A DNA stretch of 64,000 nt, taken from the NCBI GenBank assembly GCA_934589675.1, contig CAKTOF010000004.1, positions 62,001 to 126,000 of the forward strand, read 5' to 3'. Made by a program: the position numbers and the translations under genes. This DNA comes from an uncultured Oscillospiraceae bacterium (GTDB lineage: Bacteria > Bacillota > Clostridia > Oscillospirales > Oscillospiraceae). Of the stretch, positions 1 to 8,920 are shown piece after piece. The notes under the pieces were generated by a model. The model saw only the letters and a list, made by a program, of their open reading frames with translations, ran no database searches and was not told the origin of the DNA. Numbering within the stretch: position 1 is the stretch's first letter; the number at the start of each line of letters is the position of its first letter.

Positions 1-1
1 C

Positions 2-3000
2 TACGGCAACCTCCAGACGACGTATGAAGCCGGCTGGGTCGGCGCGTCCGGCGGCATCGTCGCGCAGCTCTATCACGCGACGAGCGGCCAGAGCTTCAAT
101 ATTTTAAGCTGCCAGAACCACGGCAACATCTACCTCGCAAACGGATCAAGCGGAAGCGGCGCAAATGACTCGGCTGGAATTCTCGGCAATATCACAAACT
201 ACCTTGCGACAAACGGCGGCCAGAGCTATACGGTCAATGTGGTCGACTGCGTCAATGGCGCGGGGGTTCAGATCTACTCCAGATCCATCGCGTCTGGCGT
301 TGTGGGCTTCCTTTCTTCCGACAGCCCGAGCGCGGCCAACCTGAAAAACTCGACCCGGAACATCGTCCTGAACATCGACCGCTGCCGCAACTACACTGCA
401 AGCCTCTACAAGGGGCAGGCAGACTATGCGGCCGGCATTTTCGGCGACCGCTACGGCGACGCCACGGCGAGGACGTTTTTGCAGAATAATTTCAGCGTGA
501 AGCTGTCAATCGCGAACCACGAATTTGCGTCCCTGTCCACATGGAACTCCACAGCGCTGTCGCTTGACCATGTCGGCAACAATTATTACTTCAACCGGTC
601 GTGGAGCATCGGAACGGTTGCCGACGGAGATCGCGCCATCAGCGGAGATTTAAGTCAGGGCAATTCCAACAATACATGGACCGAGCGCATCTGGGCCGGT
701 GCGCGAGAAGTGGCTTATATGTATATGAATGGCCGCTATTACGCGGCGCAGCTCGGCCCGGAGGGAGAGTATAACCGCCGCGAGGAAGCTCAGGTGCAGA
801 TGTACTACGGCGCCTCGGTGTCGAACGCGTATCTGGATCAGTTCGGTATGCTCCATGCAAGCTATGCGGGAAGTCCGGTGATCGCAGGACGCCGGCTGTT
901 CCTGATGCCGACGTATTGCGACGCATTGATCCGGGCAAACGGCAGCGTGATCGGAAGCAACAGCGAGATCATGAAATCGGGCAGCGACTTTGACACCTAC
1001 GTCCGCGAGGCCTACCGCGACCTTGAGCGCACGGCGGACACGGCGGGGAAGCAGCTTGCCGAGCCGGTCAGCGTCAGCGCTGTTCAGGGAACAGACGGCA
1101 AGGTCAGCGTGTCCATCAAGGACAACAGCCGCCCGCTCTATTACGAGGGCGAGCTGCTGGCCGACGGCGTGCCCGTCATGACCGGCCTGCGCTTTATCCC
1201 GACGCAGAAGAATCAGGGCAAATGGGACGCGCAGGCGCAGCAGTACACCGAAGGCACCGTGACCGGCTCGTTCCAGATCCCGGACGACCTGCGCGGGCAG
1301 CTCGGCGGCAAGGCGCTCACGCTCCGCGTGCGCGCGGTCAGCATGTACGAAGACCGCACCCCGTCGAGCTGGAAGGAGGGCGAGCTTGTCGACACGTCGT
1401 TCCTCCCGGTGCCGGATGTCCGCATCCAGTTGATCGGCAGCGGGTCTGGGTCGAATTATGTATACCGCGTCTCGCTGAACAATCACGACAGCTATGCGCC
1501 CTTCAGCAACTGGAGCGCGTCCATCGGCTTCGGCGGCGCGACGTATTCCAAAAAACTCAACGAAAACACGTCCTACGTCGACATCGGCGGAAACGGAGTG
1601 CAGGAGCTCACCGTGACCGTGACCGCGTCCGCCGGAGCAGACGGCGTCGCTCCGACGCCGGCGTCGAAGACGGTCGCAACGTTCACGCCTTCAAGCTACT
1701 ATCCCGACGCGGGCATCGGCAGCCTCACCGCGGCCGTCTCCGGCGACACGCTGGCCGACCTCGCCATCACCGCGACGCTGACGGCGAACACCTCGTCGAT
1801 CACCACCCCGCCGGTCTACCGCGTCGAGCTCATCGGCCGCGTCAACGGAACATGGGTCGTCTTTGCATACGACGACGCGCTGCTCTCTGCCAACTCGGCC
1901 GTGTCCGTCCGGTTCGCAGAGCTGCCCGATGCGATTTTTGACGCGTCGGTCACGGAATTGTCCGTGCGCGCGTGGTACGCAGCGTCCGGCCTCGGGCCGG
2001 TGTATACCTACGCGCCGGCCGCGACGAGCGCGGATGCGCACAATGTCACCGTCCGCACCTATTCCGACGGCGGAGCATACACCGAGCGCTACCTCTACAG
2101 CACCGTCCTTGCCAACCCGGGCAAATTCGGCCAGAACTACAACCGCACAGTCGCCCTCGGGCTGACGGCGCTGCCCGCGCCGGTGCTCGCGGACGAGGCT
2201 GCTGCAAGTATGGTGGGCGGCTCGCTCTATTACACGTTCTCGTGGGACGAAGCGCTGAGCGATCCGACGGCGCGCTACAGTGTCCGGCTCGTCGGCGTCA
2301 CATCCGACGGCAGCCGGGTCGACATTCTGACCGACGAGGTCTACACGGACGCATCTGCCCGGTCGCTGACGATCAACGCCGACGACTGGCGCTACTCGTC
2401 CGTTGTCCTGACCGTCACGCGGCAGGGCAGCGCGGCGGCGGGCCGGATCGGCCTGCCCTCCACGAAGGACTATGCCGTCCGCCGCCGCCTCGAGCGGCCG
2501 GGACAGCCGACGGTCGAGAACGTCGATACGAACGAGCTGCGCTACGAGATCTCGTGGCCGGCCATCAGCAGCGAAACGGGCTGCGCGAGCTATGCCGTCT
2601 TTGTCCAGTACGAGGACGCCGGGCAGACGTTCACCGACGAGGTCGCAAGACTCACCGCCGACGGCAGCGTCATGTATCAGACGCAGTGCGACTTGGAAGC
2701 GTATGCCGGACATGACGTTACGGTCTACGTCGCTGCGCTGGCCGAGGCGGGCAGCGGCTATGAAAACAGCGCAAACGGCGTCAGCTACACGCTGACGGTT
2801 CCGAGCCGCATTGCAACGCCGACCGTCGCATGGGCATTCTCGTGGACGTATGACCGCGCGGATCCCACGCCTGCGGCGGACTACCGCGGCGGCAGCCTGA
2901 CCGTCACGCTCACGCCGCAGGACGCGGCCAGCCGCCCGGCCGGCGGCAGCACCTACCTGCTCAAGGCTGTGATTTACAACGATGCGGCGGGCACGGATGA

Positions 3001-3757
3001 GATTGCCTCGTACCCGGCCTCCGGCGTGCTGCCGATGGAAGCGGTCGGGATCGGCGCGGCCTATCAGCTCAGCCTCACGGATCTTGCGACGGCCTATGCC
3101 GGCAAGTACATCCGGTTCTATACGCGCATTTCCTACTCAGCGGGGCATGTCAGCTCGCCGTGGGTCGAGAGCGCCGTGCAGCGCCTGCCGTGTGTCCAGC
3201 TCGACCGGCCGGCGACGCTCACGGACTCCGCGGCCATAGATCTCACCGTGCATGTGAGCACATCGCCGGAGCTGGAGGGCGAGGCGCATACATGGTCGGT
3301 CAACCGCACGACCGTTGCGTGGAGCGCGGTCGAGAACGCGGACGTGTTCACATTCGCCCTGTCCGACGGCACGGACGAGACGCGCTGCCGCATCCGCGAG
3401 ACGGACGATAGCACGATCGTTGAGCGCCAGACGGCAGCCGGCTGGGAGCGCGTGACCGAAGAAAACGGCCAGTATGTGCTCATAAAGGGCGACACCGTCA
3501 CGGCGCGCTACACGCCGACCGGCTCGCCGAACCAGTTCAACTACACCTACTCGCTCGACACGCTCCTGCGCGTTGACGGCGGGACGTATACGCTCTGCCT
3601 GCCAAATGTGTCGACGATGACGACCGACGACGGGCAGACCATCGCGCTCGGCACGGTGCAGACGAAGAAGCTGACTGTCTCGGCCGACGTTGCGGACAAT
3701 CTCACCGGCGAGAGCGCGGCATTCGCTGCATCGCCGCCGCGCGAGCTGACGTTCTGA
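2..3757 (+). CDS. Very large surface/secreted protein, 5' end cut by window edge; probable pilus-associated adhesin
   Basis: The frame is open from base 2 to the TGA at 3755-3757, so the true start lies outside the window and at least 1251 residues are visible. The ATG at 239 is internal and has no ribosome binding site. The first 340 or so residues are rich in Asn, Ser, Tyr and Gly, as in an extracellular beta-rich fold. From about residue 350 to the end there are successive segments of roughly 90 residues with alternating hydrophobic strands and recurring 'LTVTVTA' or 'LSVRAW' type strand ends, which suggests fibronectin-III or Ig-like repeats. There is no LPXTG motif or C-terminal membrane anchor. 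It lies 41 bases upstream of the pilus genes in the same direction, so a role as a pilus-tip or pilus-associated adhesin is inferred. Whether its N-terminus is a prepilin cannot be seen here. Confidence 0.75.
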   Translation, partial: YGNLQTTYEAGWVGASGGIVAQLYHATSGQSFNILSCQNHGNIYLANGSSGSGANDSAGILGNITNYLATNGGQSYTVNVVDCVNGAGVQIYSRSIASGVVGFLSSDSPSAANLKNSTRNIVLNIDRCRNYTASLYKGQADYAAGIFGDRYGDATARTFLQNNFSVKLSIANHEFASLSTWNSTALSLDHVGNNYYFNRSWSIGTVADGDRAISGDLSQGNSNNTWTERIWAGAREVAYMYMNGRYYAAQLGPEGEYNRREEAQVQMYYGASVSNAYLDQFGMLHASYAGSPVIAGRRLFLMPTYCDALIRANGSVIGSNSEIMKSGSDFDTYVREAYRDLERTADTAGKQLAEPVSVSAVQGTDGKVSVSIKDNSRPLYYEGELLADGVPVMTGLRFIPTQKNQGKWDAQAQQYTEGTVTGSFQIPDDLRGQLGGKALTLRVRAVSMYEDRTPSSWKEGELVDTSFLPVPDVRIQLIGSGSGSNYVYRVSLNNHDSYAPFSNWSASIGFGGATYSKKLNENTSYVDIGGNGVQELTVTVTASAGADGVAPTPASKTVATFTPSSYYPDAGIGSLTAAVSGDTLADLAITATLTANTSSITTPPVYRVELIGRVNGTWVVFAYDDALLSANSAVSVRFAELPDAIFDASVTELSVRAWYAASGLGPVYTYAPAATSADAHNVTVRTYSDGGAYTERYLYSTVLANPGKFGQNYNRTVALGLTALPAPVLADEAAASMVGGSLYYTFSWDEALSDPTARYSVRLVGVTSDGSRVDILTDEVYTDASARSLTINADDWRYSSVVLTVTRQGSAAAGRIGLPSTKDYAVRRRLERPGQPTVENVDTNELRYEISWPAISSETGCASYAVFVQYEDAGQTFTDEVARLTADGSVMYQTQCDLEAYAGHDVTVYVAALAEAGSGYENSANGVSYTLTVPSRIATPTVAWAFSWTYDRADPTPAADYRGGSLTVTLTPQDAASRPAGGSTYLLKAVIYNDAAGTDEIASYPASGVLPMEAVGIGAAYQLSLTDLATAYAGKYIRFYTRISYSAGHVSSPWVESAVQRLPCVQLDRPATLTDSAAIDLTVHVSTSPELEGEAHTWSVNRTTVAWSAVENADVFTFALSDGTDETRCRIRETDDSTIVERQTAAGWERVTEENGQYVLIKGDTVTARYTPTGSPNQFNYTYSLDTLLRVDGGTYTLCLPNVSTMTTDDGQTIALGTVQTKKLTVSADVADNLTGESAAFAASPPRELTF

Positions 3758-3798
3758 AGCATCTGAATTTTGAGTTTTTATGAAAGGGGGCGGCGGCG

Positions 3799-4671
3799 AT
3801 GCGTCGCATTCGGCTTGGCTGGCAGACGCTGCGCGAGAATAAGCGCAGCGGCGTGGCGCTCGTCGCCGCACTTTGCGCCTCGGCGCTGCTGCTGGGGCTG
3901 GCGCTGAGTCTTGTTTACTCGTCGGGCGCGCTGCTTGCGCGCTCGAACCGGAAGCTCCGGCGCGAGCGCTGCGATCAGCTCGCTCGCTCGCTGGGCACCT
4001 CGCTCGATGCCCAGCTTCGCGCCTATACGACCGACCGCACGGACGTCGGCGCGCCCGCAGCGGCCGTCGCGCCGAGTGAATCGTTCTATGCCTATGTCAG
4101 CCAGTTTCTCGACCGAGAGGAGTACGCGCAGTACGACCCGGACAACCCCACGACGACGACGTATTACTACGTCGCCGACGAGGACTATGGCGCCGACTAC
4201 GGCAAGCTGACCATCCGCCTGCGCAAGGAGAATCCGGACGAGGCGGAGGAGACGGCGGACGGCGAGTTTGACTTTGACGCGTCCAGCGCGTCCGTCACGG
4301 CGCTCGAGAGCGCGCAGTTCATCCGCTATCAGCTCCAGGTCGGCGCGACCGTTGAGCTTGACAGCGAGAGCGACACCTACTACACCGATTACTACCGCAA
4401 GGACAGCTACTCCGTGAACTATACATGGGTCGGAGAGAAGTCGGGGGAGCAGACGGTCTATTGGTATGCGGGAAACTGGTACCGCGAAAGCTCGCACGAC
4501 ACGCCGATGGAGCGAAAAATGATCGAGCCGGAGGACGAAACCGGCGAGCCGAAGCCGGAAGAAGTTATCATCAAGTACCACTACGATACCAACAGCATCA
4601 CCCAAAAGGTCTACCAGACGACCTATGAGAGCCAGAACCGGCATCAGGGCGGAGGTGACGGCAATGGCTAG
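3799..4671 (+). CDS. PilX/GspK-like pilus component (single N-terminal membrane helix)
   Basis: This 290-residue protein starts at an ATG preceded by AAAGGGGG. A basic stretch 'RENKRSG' leads into a hydrophobic helix of about 25 residues, followed by an Asp/Glu/Tyr/Thr-rich extracellular domain. The layout (basic, Gly, hydrophobic helix, Arg-rich continuation) resembles PilX_N or GspK pseudopilins. The usual Glu at position 5 after the Gly is Ala here. GspK proteins are known to lack that Glu, so the absence fits a tip-complex component. The C-terminal domain is not recognised. The last 8 bases overlap the next prepilin gene, which indicates translational coupling inside the pilus operon. Alternative: an unrelated anchored surface protein. 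Confidence 0.65.
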   Translation: MRRIRLGWQTLRENKRSGVALVAALCASALLLGLALSLVYSSGALLARSNRKLRRERCDQLARSLGTSLDAQLRAYTTDRTDVGAPAAAVAPSESFYAYVSQFLDREEYAQYDPDNPTTTTYYYVADEDYGADYGKLTIRLRKENPDEAEETADGEFDFDASSASVTALESAQFIRYQLQVGATVELDSESDTYYTDYYRKDSYSVNYTWVGEKSGEQTVYWYAGNWYRESSHDTPMERKMIEPEDETGEPKPEEVIIKYHYDTNSITQKVYQTTYESQNRHQGGGDGNG

Positions 4672-5062
4672 ACTCCGCAGTACGCTTTCCTCCCGCCGCG
4701 GCGAGACGATCGTGGAGGTCATTGTCGCGTGCGTGCTCGTGCTGCTGCTGCTCGGCGTGCTGGGCGGCGCGGTGCGCTTTGCCGCAAATGCGCAGAAGAA
4801 GGCGGAGACCATCCGCGCGCAGGCGAGCCAGGCGCAGGAGAGTCTGCGCGCAAAGCTCGCCGCGGGATCGTATGACGCAGGCAAGGACGCGACCGTCTCG
4901 TTCCGCGCGACCAACAGCACCGGGACGCAGCTCGGCGTGAACGTCCTTTTCCGCGTACCCGTCTCGCTGCGCGCCGTCGATGCAGACACCGGCGCCGGAA
5001 GCGTCCGCTTCTACCTCTTTTCGGCCGGGAATCTCCCGGGCGGGACGGGAGGCGGCGGATGA
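4664..5062 (+). CDS. Prepilin-type minor pilin
   Basis: A 132-residue protein with a type III prepilin leader: the basic 'SSRRG' then 'ETIVEV', with cleavage expected after Gly and Glu at +5, followed by a 20-residue hydrophobic helix. I chose the ATG at 4664 because GGAGGTGA lies just before it; the frame extends upstream to 4625 without a ribosome site. The start overlaps the end of the previous gene by 8 bases and the stop overlaps the next start by 4. After processing by the prepilin peptidase encoded at 6855, the mature protein would enter the membrane and act as a minor pilin, possibly in initiation or at the tip. The globular domain is short and unrecognised. Confidence 0.8.
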   Translation: MARLRSTLSSRRGETIVEVIVACVLVLLLLGVLGGAVRFAANAQKKAETIRAQASQAQESLRAKLAAGSYDAGKDATVSFRATNSTGTQLGVNVLFRVPVSLRAVDADTGAGSVRFYLFSAGNLPGGTGGGG

Positions 5063-5772
5063 ACCGGCTGAAAAAACTGCAAAGGCTGCTCTCCGGCCGC
5101 GCCGGCACAACGCTTGTAGAGCTCATTGTGAGCGCCGTGCTGCTGTGCCTGCTCCTCGCGCTCTCGGCCGCGTGTCTGGAGCCTGCCGCGCGCGTCACAA
5201 AGATGCTGCGCGAGCAGAACGAGGCGCAGACCATCGCCGACGACCTGCTCATCACCGTCAAAAGCGAGATCGAGGACGCGCAGGGCTATGTCAAGTGCTA
5301 CGCCAGCGCCGATCCGTACAGCGGCATCGGCGGCCAGAGTGGCGTGGCCGAGGGCGTGGAGGGCGAGGCCCTCGAGTTTCTCGATGAGAACGGCTACGCG
5401 ATCCTCTTAAGCACCGGCGGCACCTGCCGCACGGAGCTGCGTCGCAAAAGCGGCGATCAGACGCCGACCGCGGTAGAACCGGAAATTGAGCCGGGCTATC
5501 TCGTCGTCCGCTACTACTCCGCCGCCGATTACCAGTACCAATACTGGGAGGGAACGACGGCCATCGCCCGCGCGCTGACAAAGCCCTACGGAGCGGGCTT
5601 TTACATGGGACTGCGCGCGAAGCTGAGCTACACGGTCAGCGGCGCGGCTGTCACCGTCCGCGTCCGCATCTTCCGCGATGCGGACATGACGCAGCAGGTC
5701 TTTTCAGACGAGCTCGTCGTCGACCTGCGCTATGCCCCGCCGCTCCGGACAGCCATCACCGCGACGGGCTGA
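5059..5772 (+). CDS. Prepilin-type minor pilin (PilW/GspJ-like size)
   Basis: A 237-residue protein. The leader ends 'SGRAG' and is followed by 'TTLVELIVSA', giving cleavage after Gly with Glu at +5, then the usual hydrophobic helix. At more than twice the size of a major pilin, and lying next to other minor pilins, it fits PilW/GspJ-type minor pilins that sit near the tip. The region after residue about 60 is predicted beta-rich and contains 'QYQYWEG' and an 'AVTVRVRIF' strand. ATG overlaps the previous stop (ATGA-type coupling). Product class is clear from the leader; exact subunit identity is inferred from size and order. Confidence 0.78.
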   Translation: MNRLKKLQRLLSGRAGTTLVELIVSAVLLCLLLALSAACLEPAARVTKMLREQNEAQTIADDLLITVKSEIEDAQGYVKCYASADPYSGIGGQSGVAEGVEGEALEFLDENGYAILLSTGGTCRTELRRKSGDQTPTAVEPEIEPGYLVVRYYSAADYQYQYWEGTTAIARALTKPYGAGFYMGLRAKLSYTVSGAAVTVRVRIFRDADMTQQVFSDELVVDLRYAPPLRTAITATG

Positions 5773-5849
5773 GCATCACCAGGTTAAAAGCACAGATGCA
5801 CCGCTGTGTTTTTATAAATCAAAAGATCAATTTCAAAGGAGAATGCAAC

Positions 5850-6260
5850 ATGAAAAACAAGCTTTCCGCTGCTCTTCGCAGCAAGCGCGGCTTCACGCTC
5901 GTGGAGCTGATCGTCGTCCTCGTCATCCTCGCCATCCTGGCCGCCCTGCTCATTCCGGCCCTCACCAAGTACATCGACAAGGCCAATGAGAAGAAGATCG
6001 TCGCCGAGACCCGCATGGTCGTCATGGCCGCGCAGACGCTGACCAGCGAAGACTATGGCGCCAACAATACGGAGGTCAATGGCAAGGTCGGAGATACTGG
6101 GTTCACCGGCACATTCACGGTTGCTCAGGTTGCGGATCTTGCAGAAGTTGATGCGGGCAACATCACGTCGATCACGATTACGAAGAATAAGGTTTCGCAG
6201 GTCGTTTATGACAACGGTGCTACCTGCACCTATGACGGCACGAAGTATACCGTGTCCTAA
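5850..6260 (+). CDS. Major type IV pilin
   Basis: A 136-residue prepilin. Its leader 'MKNKLSAALRSKRG' is followed by 'FTLVELIVVLVILAILAAL', the textbook N-methylphenylalanine helix with Phe+1 and Glu+5. The ATG at 5850 follows a strong AAAGGAGA site at 5835-5842; the longer frame from 5796 has none. The body is small, with about 90 residues after the helix, no cysteine pair until one Cys near the C-terminus, and Thr/Asn-rich strands. The strong ribosome site, small size and classic helix make it the likely main subunit of the fibre. A 77-base gap separates it from the preceding minor pilin. It would be cut and methylated by the peptidase at 6855. Confidence 0.85.
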   Translation: MKNKLSAALRSKRGFTLVELIVVLVILAILAALLIPALTKYIDKANEKKIVAETRMVVMAAQTLTSEDYGANNTEVNGKVGDTGFTGTFTVAQVADLAEVDAGNITSITITKNKVSQVVYDNGATCTYDGTKYTVS

Positions 6261-6264
6261 ACAC

Positions 6265-6717
6265 ATGACCCATTCCACCCAAGCCATCACCTCACGCAAG
6301 CCCGGCAAATACGGGACGGTGAGCTATGTGCTGACGGTGCTGTGTATCCTCCTGCTGACGGTCGTGCTGCTCGCGGCCGGCGCTTTGTGGCTGATGTACC
6401 GGGCGGACGCCCGGGTCGCCCTGGGCAATGCGAAAACGGTGCGGATCGCCCTGAACGCCGCCTCGACCGAAGCCTACGCCGCAGGAGAGCCCTTCGCCGA
6501 CCCCTCCCAACCGGGAGGGGTCACGGAGGACGTTCTGACCGAGGTTCTCATCGTCTCGAACGCGCCGGGCGACATCCAGCTCATCCAGACGGAGGACAAC
6601 GGCTACGGCGTGGCGCGCTTTGCCTACACGGAGGGCGCGTTCACCGTCGTCTACACTGCCGACCCCATGACGTGGGAGGTATGCATCACCCCTGAGATCC
6701 TGCACGCTGTCCCGTAG
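6265..6717 (+). CDS. Small single-pass membrane protein in pilus operon, function unknown
   Basis: A 150-residue frame beginning 4 bases after the major pilin stop. The visible start has no clear ribosome site and may be translationally coupled. A Lys/Arg-containing N-terminus of about 18 residues precedes one hydrophobic helix (about residues 20-42), then an external domain of about 105 residues with the pattern 'VRIALNAAS...VLTEVLIVSN' and a terminal 'MTWEVCITPEI'. There is no Gly-X4-Glu prepilin motif. I do not recognise the family. Position suggests an accessory pilus-assembly or pilin-partner role. The frame is consistent in codon use with its neighbours. Confidence 0.6.
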   Translation: MTHSTQAITSRKPGKYGTVSYVLTVLCILLLTVVLLAAGALWLMYRADARVALGNAKTVRIALNAASTEAYAAGEPFADPSQPGGVTEDVLTEVLIVSNAPGDIQLIQTEDNGYGVARFAYTEGAFTVVYTADPMTWEVCITPEILHAVP

Positions 6718-6854
6718 GGGCGGCCCCTCGCGGTGCACGAGGCGGTTTGCCCCTGCGGTATGGCGCTTTTCAGGGCCTGAAGCTCCATGCGGGGCGATTG
6801 GGCTTTGAAAAGTGCAATGCCGCACAGCGAATCTTCCAAAAAGGAGAGACGGCC

Positions 6855-7625
6855 TTGCTCGTACTGGCTTATCTCGCGCTCGGCGCGATCTTCTTCCTGC
6901 TCGGCGCGAGCATCTATAGCTTCCTCGGCGTCGTTGTCTGCCGCGTCCCGCGCGGCGAGAGCGTGCTCCGCGGCCGCAGCCGCTGCGACGCGTGCGGAAA
7001 AACGCTCTCGGCGATGGAGCTGGTGCCGTGCATTTCGTTTTTGGCGCTTCGCGGCCGCTGCCGCGGCTGCGGCGGAAAAATCCCGCTGCGCAGCTTCTTT
7101 TCTGAGCTGTTCGGCGGCGCGCTGTGCGTTTTCTGCGCGTTTTTCTTCGCGGATGAGCCCGCGCGCGGCGCGCTGTATTTTGCGTGCGCGTGCGTGCTGA
7201 GTGTCGTCGCGCTCGTGGACTTCGACACGATGGAGATCTGGAACGGTTCGTGCATTGCGCTGGCGGCGCTTGGCCTCGCGGCCGTGTGGGTCTGCCCGGA
7301 GACGGGGCTTGTCTCGCGGCTCATCGGCGCGCTGTGCATCAGCGCCCCCATGCTGCTCGTCGCGCTGTGTATCCCCGGCGGCTTCGGCGGCGGGGACATC
7401 AAGCTCATGGCCGCGGCCGGATGGCTGCTCGGCTGGAAGGGCGCGGTCGCCGCGGCGTTTTTCGCGCTGCTCGGCGGCGGCGGGTACGGCGCGATCCTCC
7501 TCGCGCGCAAAAAGGCCGGGCGAAAAACGCAGTTCGCGTTCGGCCCGTTCCTCGCCGCGGGCATCCTGCTGGCCCTTTTTTGCGGCAGCGCTGTGATGAA
7601 CTGGTATCTGGGCCTGTTTCTCTGA
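6855..7625 (+). CDS. pilD: Prepilin peptidase / N-methyltransferase (A24 family)
   Basis: Integral-membrane aspartic protease that cuts prepilin leaders and methylates the new N-terminus. TTG at 6855 is preferred because AAGGAG ends 9 bases before it; the frame extends upstream to 6747 without a comparable site. Numbering from there, the N-terminal zinc-binding cysteines are C44/C47 ('CDACGK') and C69/C72 ('CRGCGG'). The catalytic aspartates are D122 in 'ALVDFD' and D181 in 'GGFGGGDIK', the GxGDxK signature. Several hydrophobic helices surround them. Length 256 matches the family. It sits between the pilin genes and the assembly genes, so it should process the three prepilins encoded just upstream. 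Confidence 0.93.
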   Translation: MLVLAYLALGAIFFLLGASIYSFLGVVVCRVPRGESVLRGRSRCDACGKTLSAMELVPCISFLALRGRCRGCGGKIPLRSFFSELFGGALCVFCAFFFADEPARGALYFACACVLSVVALVDFDTMEIWNGSCIALAALGLAAVWVCPETGLVSRLIGALCISAPMLLVALCIPGGFGGGDIKLMAAAGWLLGWKGAVAAAFFALLGGGGYGAILLARKKAGRKTQFAFGPFLAAGILLALFCGSAVMNWYLGLFL

Positions 7626-7652
7626 TCATTCCCCAAAGAGGTGAATCAAAAA

Positions 7653-8900
7653 ATGGCAAAACAATCGACGGCGCTCTCCGCGCCCGAGCGGAAAACCGCG
7701 GCCGCCTACCGCTATGCTGCGCGCGATGAGCGCGGCAGGACCCGGCGCGGCACGATGACGGCGCTCGACGAGGCCGACCTTTACGACCGCCTGCTCGCGC
7801 AGGGGCTCTACCTCCGCTCATCCGCGAAAAAGCGCACCCGCGGCGGGAAGAAAAGACTCAAAACAAAGTCGCTTGCGGAGTTCTGCCGCCAGCTGAGCAA
7901 CCTGCTCGGCGCGGGCGTGAGCCTCGCCCCGGCGCTTGACATGATCTCGAAGGACGAGAGCATGGACGCTGCGCAGCGGCGCATCTATGCCGACGTGCTC
8001 AGTCAGGTGCGGCGCGGCGTTGACTTCTCCGCCGCGCTCGAAAGCGAGGGCGTGTTCCCACGCCTGATGCTCGGCATGATCCGCGCCGGAGAGGGCACGG
8101 GCGACCTTGCCCGCGTCGCCGGCCGCCTCGCGCTGCAGTTTGAAAAGCAGTATCAGATGGAGCAGCGCCTGCGCTCTGCCATGGTCTACCCCGCCGTGCT
8201 CGGCGTGCTGGCCGTCGCGGTCGTGATCATCATCGTGACGTTCGTCCTGCCGCAGTTTGAGGATCTGTTTTCAACGATGACAGAGCTTCCGGCCGCCACG
8301 CGCGCGCTCATCGCGTTTTCAAACTTCCTGACCTCAAAGTGGTACGCCGTCGCGCTCGTCATCGCGGCGCTCGTCGTCGCCGTCCGCACGGTGCTGCGTA
8401 TGCCGGCCGTCCGGCTGCGGCACGACCGCACGAAGCTGCGCCTGCCGCTGCTCGGAAGGCTCTTCCGCACGATCTGCACGGCGCGCTTTGCACGCGCCCT
8501 CGGGAGCCTCTACGCCAGCGGGATGCCCATCGTCGAGGCGCTGTCCGTCGCGCGAGAGAGCGTCGGCAACGCCTATATTTCCGGTCAGTTCGACGCTGTG
8601 CTCGCCGGAGTGCGAAGCGGCGCGGAGCTCTCCGCGGCGCTTTCACAGGTCGACGGCCTGCAGAACAAGCTCATCGCCGCCATCCGCGTCGGCGAACAGA
8701 CCGGCCGGCTCGACTCCATGCTTGACAGCGCGGCCGAGATTATGGAATATGATGCACAGCAGGCCAGCGCGCGCATGGTGACGATCCTTGAGCCGATGCT
8801 CATCGTCATCATGGCGCTCGTCATCGGCTTTATCATGGTGGCGGTCATGGGGCCGATCATCGGATCGTACAGCGCCATCGAAGGCTCCGCCAATCTCTGA
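7653..8900 (+). CDS. pilC: Type IV pilus inner-membrane platform protein PilC/GspF family
   Basis: A 415-residue polytopic protein with two tandem T2SSF domains. The first begins near 'SLAEFCRQLSNLLGAGVSL' and the second near 'TICTARFARALGSLYASGM', each followed by hydrophobic helices. 'MLIVIMALVIGFIMVAVMGP' forms the last helix. ATG 7653 has an AAAGAGGTG site; an in-frame GTG at 7641 lies inside that site and is less likely. PilC-type proteins couple the hexameric ATPase PilB to pilin extraction from the membrane. It is the first assembly gene after the peptidase, which fits the pilB/C/M/N/O set downstream. Confidence 0.93.
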   Translation: MAKQSTALSAPERKTAAAYRYAARDERGRTRRGTMTALDEADLYDRLLAQGLYLRSSAKKRTRGGKKRLKTKSLAEFCRQLSNLLGAGVSLAPALDMISKDESMDAAQRRIYADVLSQVRRGVDFSAALESEGVFPRLMLGMIRAGEGTGDLARVAGRLALQFEKQYQMEQRLRSAMVYPAVLGVLAVAVVIIIVTFVLPQFEDLFSTMTELPAATRALIAFSNFLTSKWYAVALVIAALVVAVRTVLRMPAVRLRHDRTKLRLPLLGRLFRTICTARFARALGSLYASGMPIVEALSVARESVGNAYISGQFDAVLAGVRSGAELSAALSQVDGLQNKLIAAIRVGEQTGRLDSMLDSAAEIMEYDAQQASARMVTILEPMLIVIMALVIGFIMVAVMGPIIGSYSAIEGSANL

Positions 8901-8920
8901 TTCTTAGGGGGAATCTGCCC

